Of a stretch of 64,000 bases of DNA, positions 9,355 to 18,468 are shown piece by piece. The first letter of the stretch is position 1. Every line of letters starts with the position of its first letter. Source of the stretch: Pirellulaceae bacterium (GTDB lineage: Bacteria > Planctomycetota > Planctomycetia > Pirellulales > Pirellulaceae); assembly GCA_020852965.1 (NCBI GenBank), contig JADYZV010000132.1, positions 19,666 to 83,665 of the forward strand, given 5' to 3'. The position numbers and the translations under genes were made by a program. The notes below the pieces were generated by a model. The model had not been told where the DNA came from, did not search any database, and was given only the letters and a program-made list of their open reading frames with translations.

Positions 9355-9759
9355 CTACTCTTTAATCATGGAGGCTTGCGCTCGAATGGTTAGCCCATTG
9401 AACGGTCCAAATCCTGTGATGCTACGTGAATCTCCAGGTACCGAGACGCTAACAGTAAAGGGAGTGCCGGGAACCAGAGCTTGTACGTCATTCGGACTGA
9501 AGGTGATGGTCGGTGTGACGACGCCGCGCGACGACAGGACTTGCTCGCCCAAGGTGACCGCGCGCGATTGCACACCATTGGTCTTGGCAACCGATTTGGC
9601 TGTCTCGTAGGCCGACTGCACGACCGCTTGACGCAAGAACAGCATGTTCGCACCTTCCAACGATGCGAAGACCAACAGCACAATTACCGGAAGGCAGACG
9701 GCAAGTTCAACGACCGCGGTGCCGCGTTTGATATCCCATGCCGATGGAGTGAACTTCAT
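9355..9759 (-). CDS. TadE-like pseudopilin family protein
   Basis: A second TadE-type protein, 134 aa, with the N-terminal KRGTAVVELAVCLPVIVLLVFASLEGANMLF helix (Glu near the start) followed by the family soluble part (RQAVVQSAYETAKSVAK...). It lies directly upstream of the vWA/TadG gene, 54 bp apart, and downstream of a small membrane protein gene. The presence of two TadE-like proteins with one TadG-like protein is the standard minor-pilin set of a Tad system. The secretion ATPase (TadA), TadB/C, RcpA/C and the major pilin Flp are not in this window and must be elsewhere if this is a working pilus. Confidence 0.82.
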   Translation of the reverse strand: MKFTPSAWDIKRGTAVVELAVCLPVIVLLVFASLEGANMLFLRQAVVQSAYETAKSVAKTNGVQSRAVTLGEQVLSSRGVVTPTITFSPNDVQALVPGTPFTVSVSVPGDSRSITGFGPFNGLTIRAQASMIKE

Positions 9760-9807
9760 AGATTCTTCTCGTAGATTCGAGTATTCGGTAGTTGCGAGGA
9801 GGGAAAC

Positions 9808-10227
9808 CTAGGCTTTGGCTTCGGAACCATGCACCCGCTTGGCTACCGCATTGAAGTCGTCGGACAGCTCGCGCCAGAAGTCATTGTCGCGGAATTTCAA
9901 CTCCTCGACGCTCTCTCCTTGAGCCAAGTCGCGGATCGATTCACGCAACCTCATTACAGGACCGGCAAATCGATTGCTGAGTTTCATCGAGTCATAGACA
10001 AAAGTTGGCAATATCGAAACCATGAGAATGACAAAGAATGCATACTTGCCCCAAAGCACACTCAGGTGGCCAGTCAACGGCAATTCCGGGTCACCCAAGA
10101 ACAGCTCCAAAGCGGTGAGCGAAATCATCGACAGCGCGAAGAAGACGCACCAGTGCACTACGATTCGGCGAGCCAAAGCACCTTGAACCAAGCGATCGAC
10201 GTAAACTGTTCCGCGTTTGTTGGACAT
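9808..10227 (-). CDS. small membrane protein with HAMP-like segment
   Basis: The 139-aa product has two transmembrane helices (about residues 20-42 and 60-80) and a C-terminal cytoplasmic part, FAGPVMRLRESIRDLAQGES, that resembles a HAMP linker (conserved GP...LR...I..L..G). There is no signalling domain after it. I chose the ATG at 10227 because GAGGTAG lies upstream at a suitable distance; a longer frame starting at 10260 adds 11 residues with no better ribosome site. It is the first gene of the Tad-like block and could transmit a membrane signal to it, but this is inference. Confidence 0.65.
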   Translation of the reverse strand: MSNKRGTVYVDRLVQGALARRIVVHWCVFFALSMISLTALELFLGDPELPLTGHLSVLWGKYAFFVILMVSILPTFVYDSMKLSNRFAGPVMRLRESIRDLAQGESVEELKFRDNDFWRELSDDFNAVAKRVHGSEAKA

Positions 10228-10260
10228 TATCTCTACCTCGAGTGCGTGCTCGTCGAGCAC

Positions 10261-10653
10261 TTTGCGTTGCGACCCACTGGCTTAGCGAGCCTCCATACAG
10301 GTGCCCGCAAACTTACCGTTATCGGAAACCGTACAACACACCCACCTAAGATGTCGGGATTAAGTGAAATTTGCCTCAAGAACGATCCGTACCTCTCGGC
10401 GGATTGACAAAATATGCCGATTATTCCGCTCGTAATCGTTATTCTCTCTGCCCAAGAAGGCCCAACATCTCATTGACTTCGGCTACACTATTCTTCTCGG
10501 GAACTGAGCATTGATGGCCGCTTTGGCTTTACGATGCGCTCACCGTCAACTTCAGTAACCCAATAGCGACAGAAGCCGTTTTTCCGCCATCATATCGTCC
10601 CAAGCTAGGCTGCGGACAACTACGAATCTCCATTACTACGTTTGAGGTATTCC
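10261..10653. other. intergenic region between divergent genes
   Basis: This 390-bp space separates the minus-strand Tad-like block from the plus-strand DUF1080 gene, so it must hold promoters for both. I see no gene, strong hairpin or repeat in it, and no promoter I would defend. Confidence 0.5.
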
Positions 10654-12606
10654 ATGCGAAGAAGACTCTCCCACGCTGTTAACTTCATAGTCGCCCTGAG
10701 CGCATGTTTTCTTGTCACCCCCAATCCAGCCCGCTCGGAAGTTGGCGCCAATCAGCTCACTCGGCCAGAAGCCTTGAGCGGTTGGCAATTGTTGTTTGAT
10801 GGTGAATCGCTTGACGCCTGGCGCAACTATCAAAAGGAAGACATTTCTGATGGTTGGCAGATTGCCGACGGTGCTCTGGTGCGTGACGGGGACAGACCGG
10901 GGGATCTAATTACCAAGGAAAAGTATCAGTACTTTGAGCTCTCACTTGAGTACAACATCTCCGAAGGTGGCAACAGTGGAGTGATGTTTCACGTTACCGA
11001 AGATCAACCAAAGCCGTATAACACGGGTCCAGAAATTCAGATTCAAGACAACCAAGCCGGTCGCGATCCGCAAAAATCCGGATGGCTCTATCAACTGGTC
11101 AAGCCATACCAGCGCAACGGTGCGGTTATCGACGCCACGCGCCCAGCCGGCCAATGGAACCAAGTGTTCCTGCGCGTCGCGCCCAACCAGTGCCAAGTAC
11201 TGATGAACGGACTGGTATACTACAACTTCAAGTTGGGAGACGAGCAGTGGAATGAGGCCGTAGCCAAAAGCAAGTTTGCCAAGATGCCCGGCTTCGGTAC
11301 TGCTGGTGAAGGCTACATCTGCTTGCAAGATCACGGCAATCGCGTCGCCTTTCGCAACATCAAAGTTCGCAAGCTGGCTGCCGACGGATCGGTACAGCAG
11401 CCCATTGATGGAAAACTAGGAATGCGTGGCGAGCTGGCGTTTCCGAAGCTCACGTTCGCCGGTTGGGAACCCGTCGATGATGCAGGCAAGGTTCGCAAAC
11501 AGCGCTTATTGGAACTGACCTATGCCCCCGAAGCACCGCAACGACTATACACAATCGATCAGGCAGGAACGATTTATACCTTTGAAAATCGACCCGATGC
11601 AACTCAAGCCGAGCTGCTGCTTGACATCCAAGAAAAGGTTTCGCAGTGGTCAGATTCAGGTGCAAACAATGAACAAGGCCTACTCGGTTTGGCCATGCAC
11701 CCCAAGTTCTCCGAAAATGGATTCTTCTTCGTCTGCTACACTCGTCGCGACGACGATACTTCGGTCGTATCTCGCTATCAAATCCGCAAAGACAACCCTC
11801 TCGAAGCCGACCCAGAGTCGGAAGTGATTCTGCTGGAGCTCAAGCAGCCGTTCAAAAACCACAACGGTGGCTCGATCGAGTTCGGACCAGATGGCATGTT
11901 GTACATCGCCTTTGGAGACGGTGGTTCGGCTAACGATCCACTCGACTCGGCGCAAGACCGTTCCATATTGCTCGGCTCCATCTTACGCATAGATGTGGAT
12001 CGACATGATGCTGGTAAACACTACAGTATCCCGAAAAACAATCCTTTTGTGAATGTCGATGGCGTACGTCCCGAGATTTATGCCTATGGCATGCGAAATC
12101 CGTGGCGGATCGCCTTTGATAAAACCACGGGGCGACTGTGGGCCGGTGATGTAGGGCAAGATCTTTGGGAAGAGGTCGACATTATTGAAAAAGGAGGCAA
12201 CTATGGTTGGAGCGTTCAAGAAGGATCGCATCCGTTCGGCAATCGACCTATCCGTGGCGACGTATCCTCGCCGATTGATCCGGTTTGGGAATACGACCAC
12301 GACATCGGCAAGTCGATTACTGGCGGTCGCGTCTATCGCAGCCAGCGGTTACCCGAGTTAGCGGGCAAGTATATCTACGCCGACTACGTTAGCGGTGCGA
12401 TTTGGGCACTGACTTTCGACGAGCCGAGTGGCGAAGTGACCAGGAACGAGCAGGTCATAGCTGGAGGAATTCCCGTGCTGGCCTTCGGGGAGGACGCATC
12501 GGGAGAGATCTACTATATGATCGATAGCGTCAGCGGTGAGAGCATCTATCGTCTCGCCGAAGGAAGCACACCTAAACTCCCTCCGTCGCATTGCACTTAC
12601 CCATAG
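10654..12606 (+). CDS. secreted DUF1080 (3-keto-disaccharide hydrolase-like) / PQQ-dependent sugar dehydrogenase-like fusion
   Basis: This 650-aa exported protein joins two domains. After a signal peptide (to about SARS-E, residue 29) comes a DUF1080 LamG-like domain (about 40-235), marked by WQLLFDGESLDAWR, GNSGVMF and GPEIQIQD. A six-bladed GSDH/Yli-type propeller follows (about 250-640), marked by EQGLLGLAMHPKF, HNGGSIEFGPDGMLYIAFGDGG, NPWRIAFD and GDVGQDLWEEVD. DUF1080 members include 3-keto-glycoside hydrolases/lyases, and the propeller resembles aldose dehydrogenases, so a periplasmic role in sugar breakdown is likely. An in-frame TTG at 10642 adds four residues; I prefer the ATG at 10654. 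Such fusions are very common in planctomycetes. Confidence 0.88.
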   Translation: MRRRLSHAVNFIVALSACFLVTPNPARSEVGANQLTRPEALSGWQLLFDGESLDAWRNYQKEDISDGWQIADGALVRDGDRPGDLITKEKYQYFELSLEYNISEGGNSGVMFHVTEDQPKPYNTGPEIQIQDNQAGRDPQKSGWLYQLVKPYQRNGAVIDATRPAGQWNQVFLRVAPNQCQVLMNGLVYYNFKLGDEQWNEAVAKSKFAKMPGFGTAGEGYICLQDHGNRVAFRNIKVRKLAADGSVQQPIDGKLGMRGELAFPKLTFAGWEPVDDAGKVRKQRLLELTYAPEAPQRLYTIDQAGTIYTFENRPDATQAELLLDIQEKVSQWSDSGANNEQGLLGLAMHPKFSENGFFFVCYTRRDDDTSVVSRYQIRKDNPLEADPESEVILLELKQPFKNHNGGSIEFGPDGMLYIAFGDGGSANDPLDSAQDRSILLGSILRIDVDRHDAGKHYSIPKNNPFVNVDGVRPEIYAYGMRNPWRIAFDKTTGRLWAGDVGQDLWEEVDIIEKGGNYGWSVQEGSHPFGNRPIRGDVSSPIDPVWEYDHDIGKSITGGRVYRSQRLPELAGKYIYADYVSGAIWALTFDEPSGEVTRNEQVIAGGIPVLAFGEDASGEIYYMIDSVSGESIYRLAEGSTPKLPPSHCTYP

Positions 12607-12775
12607 CCCCCTGCGAGCTCGACTTGCAGGGGAGTCCGTTTTGCAACCAGCAGCTTTTCCCTTAGACCCCTGCGAGCTCGACTTGCAGGGGAGTCCGTTT
12701 TGCAACCAGCAGCTTTTCCCTTAGACCCCTGCGAGCTCGACTCGCAGGTGAATCCGTTTGGTATCTAGCAGCGAT
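12607..12775 (+). repeat. 59-bp tandem repeat, about 2.8 copies
   Basis: Three units start at 12607, 12667 and 12726 with a period of 59 bp. The first two are nearly identical and the third diverges at its end. Each unit opens with a hairpin, CCCCTGC ... GCAGGGG, containing GAGCTC in the loop region. The array lies between the convergent DUF1080 and desaturase genes and could act as a series of terminators. It has no spacers, so it is not CRISPR. Confidence 0.85.
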
Positions 12776-12804
12776 GCACCGTTGGTTCTATGCGCGGCCA
12801 CGCC

Positions 12805-13854
12805 TTAATCTGTCCGAGAAGCGGCCGCTTCCGAAAACGAAACGAAGCGATCCTGCGATTCGTCCCACAGCTTCAGCCTGAGACAGCCAAAGACATCACG
12901 AAGCCGGAAAGTCGTCGTTGGTGGGGTCTGCAATCTTGGCAACTCCGCCATGGCCTCGGGGAGTCGATAGAACGGGATCTTGGCATTCAAGTGATGGACA
13001 TGGTGATATCCAATGTTACCAGTCAACCAGTTCATCACACGCCCCATTTCCAAGTAGCTCGAAGAGCTGAGGGCAGCCTGACAATAGCTCCAACCTTCGA
13101 TGCCACGAAGCCGAACCCCTGGGAAATTGTGCTGCACGTAAAAGAGGTACGCTCCCAAGGTCGTTGCGATCCACGTTGGCATAACAAATACAAAAAGCGT
13201 AGTTGGCAAACCGGTGAACCACAGGAGGCAAGCGATGATTGAGGTGTGGGCGCATAAGGACAGAGCGGCATCCCAGTGCTGACGGGGGTCTGCCAGAAGT
13301 GGGCGGACGCACATTAGATACGCAAAGACCGTCAGGTAACCGAGTAATAACACACTAGGATGGCGCGCGGAGCGATACCACAGTCGAGTTCGCCAACCCG
13401 CTGCCCGGTAATCCCCGGTCGTCAATATCGGAAACGATCCAACATCGCTTCCAAACAGTTGCGAATTGTTTCGATGGTGGTGGTCGTGTGACTGCTTCCA
13501 AATGCTGGGCGGGGTCAGCATCAAATACCCATAGAGATCGAGCAGCTTTCCCGCCAGTCGCGAGCCACGGAAAATGGCTCTGTGCTGATAGTCATGGTAG
13601 ACGACAAACAGACGGACTATTACCAACCCCGTAAGTAGACTACCCAGTCCACGCATCCAGATGTGTTGCGAAAAGGCCGCGACGGATCCGAAAAAAGCAA
13701 GTGCCGAGAGGGTGCTGAGCAAGTTCCACCAACTTCTAAATCCCGTCTCTTGTGCAAAGCGGCGACTGGCGATCATTAGCTCTCGATCCGCTTGGCGGCT
13801 ACTGCTCAACGGAAGTGGTGGGATTGTGGCTAGCTTCGGAATTGTCTCAGTCAA
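12805..13854 (-). CDS. membrane fatty acid desaturase
   Basis: An integral membrane di-iron desaturase of 349 aa. All three histidine boxes are visible: HDYQH (residues 87-91), HDHHH (123-127) and HHVHH near residue 290 followed by LNAKIPFYRLPEA, the usual end of the DesA/omega-desaturase catalytic domain. Four or more hydrophobic helices lie between boxes one and three. It would insert a double bond into membrane acyl chains using O2 and an electron donor, probably ferredoxin; no reductase is adjacent. Box spacing fits acyl-lipid desaturases rather than beta-carotene hydroxylases. Regiospecificity cannot be told. It is likely a single-gene unit, convergent with the DUF1080 gene. Confidence 0.88.
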   Translation of the reverse strand: MTETIPKLATIPPLPLSSSRQADRELMIASRRFAQETGFRSWWNLLSTLSALAFFGSVAAFSQHIWMRGLGSLLTGLVIVRLFVVYHDYQHRAIFRGSRLAGKLLDLYGYLMLTPPSIWKQSHDHHHRNNSQLFGSDVGSFPILTTGDYRAAGWRTRLWYRSARHPSVLLLGYLTVFAYLMCVRPLLADPRQHWDAALSLCAHTSIIACLLWFTGLPTTLFVFVMPTWIATTLGAYLFYVQHNFPGVRLRGIEGWSYCQAALSSSSYLEMGRVMNWLTGNIGYHHVHHLNAKIPFYRLPEAMAELPRLQTPPTTTFRLRDVFGCLRLKLWDESQDRFVSFSEAAASRTD

Positions 13855-14091
13855 ATGATTTCCAATTTATTACTTCCAACTCGGTGTCGACTAAGCTGAT
13901 TCTAAGAAGATTTCTAAGTCCTTGATATCCCCCAGCTTCCGCGCTGGCGGTTGCTGGAACTATCCACTGCAATGGCATGAGAACCCTAACTATTCATGAG
14001 TTGGCGCGAAAACGCAACAATTCCCACCGGCCTTCAATGGGGAGTAGGGGAAAGAGGGCGGCGGAGCATCGGGTCACATGAAGGCAGGGAT

Positions 14092-15063
14092 TCAGGTGGA
14101 AGCTCGCTCCCAACGGCGGCGGGCAGTGTCAATCAAAACGGCAATGATGATCACTACGCCAGTGATAATCTGTTTGTTGGCGTCCTCCACCGACATGCGA
14201 CTTAGACCGGTTTGCAAAACTGCAATAACCAATACGCCAAGCAATGTACTGATGACGTTGCCGCGTCCCCCCATCAAACTCGTGCCACCAATCACGCAGG
14301 CCGCAATCGCGGACAGTTCAATGCCGATACCAGCTCCAGGATCAGCGGCTTCCATCAACGAGGCGGGGGCCAAGCCGGCCAGCCCGCAGAGCAAGCCGCT
14401 GAGCGTGAAGACGCCGATCGAATAGGGTGCGGTGCGAATCCCCGACATGCGCGCCGCGGCCAAGTTGGTGCCGATCGCAATGCAATAGCGTCCCATGACC
14501 GTTTTGGAGAGCACGAACTGCACCGCCAAGACGGCAAGGATGGCGAGCAGGAAAGCAGGTGACAATCCAAGGCCGCCGATCGGTTCGCTGATTACCGCGA
14601 CGTCCGAACCGATGGTCAGCGTATTGGAATTAAGAACCCTGCGCGTCGCTCCGCGTGCAACTTCCAACATGCCGAGCGAAACAATAAAGGAGGGAATGCG
14701 AAACCAAACCGAAATGGCTCCGGTCGTCCATCCGCAGGCGGCACCAGTCAACAGGCTGCCGAAGATCGCCGCCCACAGAGGCCAATCGTACTTGGCCATC
14801 AAAACGCCCAGCACAGCGCCCGACAGTGCCATGACACTCCCGACCGACAAGTCGATCTGTCCGATCATCAGCACCAACGTCATGCCAATCGCCACCAGCG
14901 TCAGTTCTGGAATCTGGTTGGCAATTAGTCGCGCGGTTCCAATTTGAAAGAAACTATCGGTCTGCAAACTAAAAAATGCAATCAAGATCGCCAGAGCTGT
15001 CAACAAACCGCCGTACTGCAACAAGATCGAACGTAAGTGTTTTGTGTTCACGCTAATATTCAC
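14092..15063 (-). CDS. rbsC: ribose-type ABC transporter permease
   Basis: This 323-aa protein is an RbsC/XylH-type sugar permease (BPD_transp_2 family). It has eight to ten hydrophobic helices and the family blocks VAIGMTLVLMIGQIDLSVGSVMALSG, AAIFGSLLTGAACGWTTGAIS and GGTSLMGGRGNVISTLLGVL. It would form the membrane channel for ribose or a related pentose delivered by the binding protein encoded upstream. It is the last gene of the minus-strand salvage block. The cognate RbsA ATPase is missing from this window, which is unusual because rbsA normally sits directly upstream of rbsC. A 297-bp gap carrying a dispersed repeat occupies that place instead. Confidence 0.88.
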   Translation of the reverse strand: MNISVNTKHLRSILLQYGGLLTALAILIAFFSLQTDSFFQIGTARLIANQIPELTLVAIGMTLVLMIGQIDLSVGSVMALSGAVLGVLMAKYDWPLWAAIFGSLLTGAACGWTTGAISVWFRIPSFIVSLGMLEVARGATRRVLNSNTLTIGSDVAVISEPIGGLGLSPAFLLAILAVLAVQFVLSKTVMGRYCIAIGTNLAAARMSGIRTAPYSIGVFTLSGLLCGLAGLAPASLMEAADPGAGIGIELSAIAACVIGGTSLMGGRGNVISTLLGVLVIAVLQTGLSRMSVEDANKQIITGVVIIIAVLIDTARRRWERAST

Positions 15064-15169
15064 CCACGCATAAGTTTTCTAGCATTTTGAGTAACCGTGG
15101 CTAGTAACCAAACAATCAATTGCGGCAATCGTTCGCGATGTTCGAGTTTAACGAAGAGCAAATTGAAGA

Positions 15170-15280
15170 ATTGTTATCTAAGAGTTTCTGAGGATGAAAT
15201 CGCAGGATGCACTAAACCATTAAAGAAGTCTAGAGCCAGCCTTTCGTGTTCTTCGTGTTTTTCGTGGTCAACCAACTAGC
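15170..15280 (-). repeat. dispersed repeat family B, copy 2 (inverted)
   Basis: On the minus strand this reads TTGACCACGAAAAACACGAA, then a stretch with CTTCTTTAATGGTTTAGTGC, then ATCCTGCGATTTCATCCTC. These segments match copies 1 and 3 in the same order. It fills most of the gap between the binding-protein and permease genes. Confidence 0.65.
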
Positions 15281-15360
15281 CGTGGCTGGCGGTGCTCAAT
15301 CCCTCCCGCGCGCAGGAGAGTAGTTGAAGCTTGAACTAGATGCTCTTGAATCATTGGGGC

Positions 15361-16332
15361 TCATTGGGCCAGCAGCGATTGGACGGTAACCAAGTCGACG
15401 GGAGTCTCGACATTTTCGACAGTGGCGTTTCGGTCGCCGATCAGCTTCAGCGCAGTCTCGACTCCGAACACGGCCAATTGATCAGCGTGTTGATCGACAG
15501 TTGCCAGCAGCTTTCCGTCGCGTATTGCATCTTGCGCAGCGGCGATATTGTCAAAGCCAACAATCAGTAGATCTTCACTGCGGCCAACACTCTTGGCTGC
15601 TGCAATGGCTCCCATGGCCATGTTGTCGTTGGCGGCCAAAATGGCTTTGATTTCAGGGTGTTCGCTCAAGCTGGACGAAGCGACCTCGTTGGCTTTGGTC
15701 ATCTCCCATTGGGCCGACTGACTGTCGACAATTTTCATGCCCGCCTCGGCCATTGCCTCTTCAAAGCCGGCTTTGCGAGCCTGCCCATTTTCGGAGGTCT
15801 GCAAGCCCTCCAAGATGGCGACGCCATCTCCTTTGGAAAGTTTGCCGGCAAGAAACTCGCCAACCGCTTTGGCGCCCGCTTTGTTGTCGGGGCCAACGAA
15901 TGGAATCCGCAAGTCCTCTTTGGCCAACATGTCGGCGTCAAGGCGGTTGTCGATATTGACTACTACAATTCCGCTTTTGGCCGCGCGTCGCAGCGCAGGA
16001 ATGAGGGCTTGGGAGTCGGCGGGGGCGATGACAATTGCGTCTACATCGTTGGCCACCATCTCCTGCACGAGCGCTACCTGTCGCGAGATGTCGCGTTCGT
16101 CCTTGATGCCGTTGACGATCAGCTCATACTGGTCGGAGTTGGCTTGCTGATGCTTGGTCGCTCCGTCGGCCATGGTGGAAAAGAATTCGTTGGCGAGCGA
16201 CTTCATAATCAACGCAATCTTGGGCTTGCCTGCCGGACTTGATGACGCGGAATCGGTTTGCTTTGACTGGCTACAGCCCACTATAAAGCTAGCCAGCACA
16301 AACAGACTCAGGGGAGCGTAACGTTGATTCAT
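15361..16332 (-). CDS. rbsB: ribose-type ABC transporter substrate-binding lipoprotein
   Basis: This 323-aa protein is a periplasmic sugar-binding protein of the RbsB (Peripla_BP_4) family. The N-terminus ends in FIVGCSQSKQ, so Cys20 is a lipobox cysteine and the protein is probably membrane-tethered rather than free. Typical RbsB blocks follow: KIALIMKSLANEFFSTMADGA, DAIVIAPADSQALIPALRRA, VVNIDNRLDAD, ILAANDNMAMGAIAAAKS and IVGFDNIAAAQDAIRDGKLLATVDQ. The start overlaps the ribokinase stop by 4 bp, showing translational coupling. Ligand assignment to ribose rests on the adjacent ribokinase and nucleoside hydrolase genes. Confidence 0.9.
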   Translation of the reverse strand: MNQRYAPLSLFVLASFIVGCSQSKQTDSASSSPAGKPKIALIMKSLANEFFSTMADGATKHQQANSDQYELIVNGIKDERDISRQVALVQEMVANDVDAIVIAPADSQALIPALRRAAKSGIVVVNIDNRLDADMLAKEDLRIPFVGPDNKAGAKAVGEFLAGKLSKGDGVAILEGLQTSENGQARKAGFEEAMAEAGMKIVDSQSAQWEMTKANEVASSSLSEHPEIKAILAANDNMAMGAIAAAKSVGRSEDLLIVGFDNIAAAQDAIRDGKLLATVDQHADQLAVFGVETALKLIGDRNATVENVETPVDLVTVQSLLAQ

Positions 16333-17273
16333 GTTTGTTTCCTGCGTATTTCGATTTCGTTTCGAGTAGCGATACTAGGTTGGGCACCGTGCCGCGTGGC
16401 AGCGATGGCACCGGCGACACTGGCAAACCGGACGGCTTCCAAAATATCATCCGTCTCCGCCCAGCGTACGGCAAAAGCACCGGTAAAGGCATCCCCGGCA
16501 GCCGTGGTGTCGACAGCTTGAATCGTCGTCGGCTCGATGTGGTGCAGTGTGCCGCCTGCCAAGAGGATGGTCCCGCGCTCGCCAAGCGTGATCGCGACAT
16601 TCTGGGCACCACGCTGTTGCAATTGTTTGGCCGCTATTTCAGCTTCTCCAATGCTTTTCACTGGCAGTCCGGTAATGGCGGACGCTTCCGTTTCATTTGG
16701 GCAGACGAAATCGACTTGCAGCAATTCGTCACTCCAGTCGCTGGCAACCGGGGCCGGATCCAGAATGCATCGAACTCCTGCGTTGTTGGCAATCTGCACC
16801 GCGGCCAGCACGCTTTCAGTGGGAATCTCTAACTGCAGCAGTAGCACGTTGGCGGATTCGATCACGTGTCGAAAGGCATGGGCATCCGCTGCAGAAACTC
16901 TAGCATTGGCACCAGCGACAAGCATGATTGAATTCTGTCCAGAAGCTTCCACCGCCACGATGGCCAGTCCACTCGCGCAATTACTCGTTTGGCTAACAGC
17001 AACAGTATCGACTTGGTGGTCGCCTAGGTTTGCAAGCAAACGTTGGGCGAAGGCATCGTCGCCGACTCGACCGATCATCTGCACGTCACCACCGGCTTTG
17101 GCTGCGGCGACAGCTTGATTGGCCCCTTTTCCGCCGCAGACTTCGCTGGCTGAGTCTGCGGAAATGGTTTGCCCGCCGACTGGCAGCGAGTGGCAGCGAA
17201 CGACGAGGTCCATGTTGATGGAACCGAACACGGCAACTATTGGCGGCTTTGAATCGGGATCAGTCATGTACAC
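16329..17273 (-). CDS. rbsK: ribokinase
   Basis: A 314-aa PfkB-family kinase of the ribokinase type, which phosphorylates D-ribose at O5 with ATP. Signatures are FGSINMDLVVRCHSLPVGGQT near the N-terminus, the GGKGANQAVAAAKAGG block, and the catalytic DTTAAGDAFTGAFAVRW motif (the Asp of GD is the base). The C-terminal ATRHGAQPS is typical of RbsK. A second Met two codons in (17267) is a possible start. It overlaps rbsB by 4 bp and lies 109 bp after the nucleoside hydrolase gene, consistent with a path from nucleoside to ribose to ribose-5-phosphate. Confidence 0.92.
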   Translation of the reverse strand: MYMTDPDSKPPIVAVFGSINMDLVVRCHSLPVGGQTISADSASEVCGGKGANQAVAAAKAGGDVQMIGRVGDDAFAQRLLANLGDHQVDTVAVSQTSNCASGLAIVAVEASGQNSIMLVAGANARVSAADAHAFRHVIESANVLLLQLEIPTESVLAAVQIANNAGVRCILDPAPVASDWSDELLQVDFVCPNETEASAITGLPVKSIGEAEIAAKQLQQRGAQNVAITLGERGTILLAGGTLHHIEPTTIQAVDTTAAGDAFTGAFAVRWAETDDILEAVRFASVAGAIAATRHGAQPSIATRNEIEIRRKQT

Positions 17274-17324
17274 TTCCGCAGGGAGTATGTGGGGGTAAGG
17301 CCCTCCCCGGGCCCGATAGCCCGA

Positions 17325-17344
17325 CCATCCCGCAAGCGGGATGG
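17325..17344. terminator. perfect short hairpin in the salvage operon
   Basis: CCATCCCGC and GCGGGATGG form a 9-bp perfect stem around AA. It lies in the 109-bp gap between the nucleoside hydrolase stop and the ribokinase start. No U-tract is present on either strand, so it may reduce read-through or protect mRNA rather than terminate fully. Confidence 0.4.
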
Positions 17345-17382
17345 TACAAGAACAATCCGAGTTGAAATGGCAGCATCAGAGC

Positions 17383-18468
17383 TCACTTCGCTTCAACTCC
17401 GGAGAAAGTTGCTGGAGGCTGACTAGAAAGTTGCACCAGCGCTTCGATGGCTCGTCCCTTCTGTTCGTCGCGCAGAATCAAATACCGGTCGCGGCCATCG
17501 GCCGACTTCTTAAACACGGTCAGCCCCTCCTCGGTCACACTGACTCGACCCGGTGGTGACACATCAAAATAGCCACGATCTGGCCGAAGTGCATACAACA
17601 CGGATGTCAAATCCCAAGTCGGTCGGTTGTGAGGTGGCGGTATGTAGATCGTATAGGCCTCGGACAATGGATGATGTTTGACATAGTTATAATCTTGCAG
17701 GATGCTCTCGTGGGGATAGGGCAGATTTAGTCCGATCTCAAATCCACTCCACACGATCGGCGTTGGCCAATCGCGGCTGAGCTCTTGCGCGGCGGGAATG
17801 TCTGTGACGACGTTGTATTCTTTGTGATCATAGAGCTCCCCTTTGTCCCCTTGGAGCTGTTGGAACGCACCGGCCATGATGGACAGCAAGGCGACCTTTT
17901 GCTTGGCCAAATCGACTCCATTGAGCGGACTGATATCGTCAGGTTCGGATTTCAACAGATTGGCCAAGTTGGTTGAAAAGCCGACTTGTGCAATGACCAC
18001 GCTCCCATCGGCTTGAGAGGCGAGTGTCTTGCGAAGTACGGCTACGGCGTCCGGCGCGTCCTTACCGCTGCGTAGATCGTGCGGATAGCGGTCCTGCCCA
18101 TCGTCTTGTTGAGCGGCAAGCACATTGAACTTCCCCGCTGCGGTGGCGATGTTACTGCGACAGACGCCGATCGGTATATTTCCACGACCGTAGAAAGTGT
18201 TTACGGCATCCGTGAATGGAGCGGCCAATTCGTGATCCTTGGTAATAGTGACCGCCAGCAACTCGCACTCGCCACGCGTCTGCAAGGCGTGAATAACCCC
18301 CAGCGCGAGCACGTCGTCGCAGTCGTTTCCGATGTCCGTGTCGAAGATCAGCGGAATTGGTTTATGCGTGTTATCTTGGGCAGCGGCGTCTTGGGCAACG
18401 AGCTGAGGGACAATGACAATACTGTTGCAGGCAAAAGCGAACATCGAAAGGACTAGGACTAACTTCAT
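17383..18468 (-). CDS. exported inosine-uridine-type nucleoside hydrolase
   Basis: This 361-aa protein carries a signal peptide (MKLVLVLSMFAFACNSIVIVPQLVAQ) followed by the nucleoside hydrolase (IunH) family core. The calcium-binding N-terminal motif is PLIFDTDIGNDCDDVLALGVIHAL. It would split nucleosides into base and ribose in the periplasm. The export signal is notable, since most characterised bacterial members are cytosolic, and fits the downstream ribose binding protein, permease and ribokinase. It is the first gene of the block; the 307-bp region upstream should hold the promoter. Length is somewhat above the usual 310-330 aa because of the signal and a C-terminal extension. Confidence 0.88.
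   Translation of the reverse strand: MKLVLVLSMFAFACNSIVIVPQLVAQDAAAQDNTHKPIPLIFDTDIGNDCDDVLALGVIHALQTRGECELLAVTITKDHELAAPFTDAVNTFYGRGNIPIGVCRSNIATAAGKFNVLAAQQDDGQDRYPHDLRSGKDAPDAVAVLRKTLASQADGSVVIAQVGFSTNLANLLKSEPDDISPLNGVDLAKQKVALLSIMAGAFQQLQGDKGELYDHKEYNVVTDIPAAQELSRDWPTPIVWSGFEIGLNLPYPHESILQDYNYVKHHPLSEAYTIYIPPPHNRPTWDLTSVLYALRPDRGYFDVSPPGRVSVTEEGLTVFKKSADGRDRYLILRDEQKGRAIEALVQLSSQPPATFSGVEAK

Noticed and set aside
9829..10407. 192-aa plus-strand ORF opposite the HAMP-like protein gene
   Set aside because: It is antisense to a gene with clear transmembrane helices and ribosome site; its product has no recognisable pattern.
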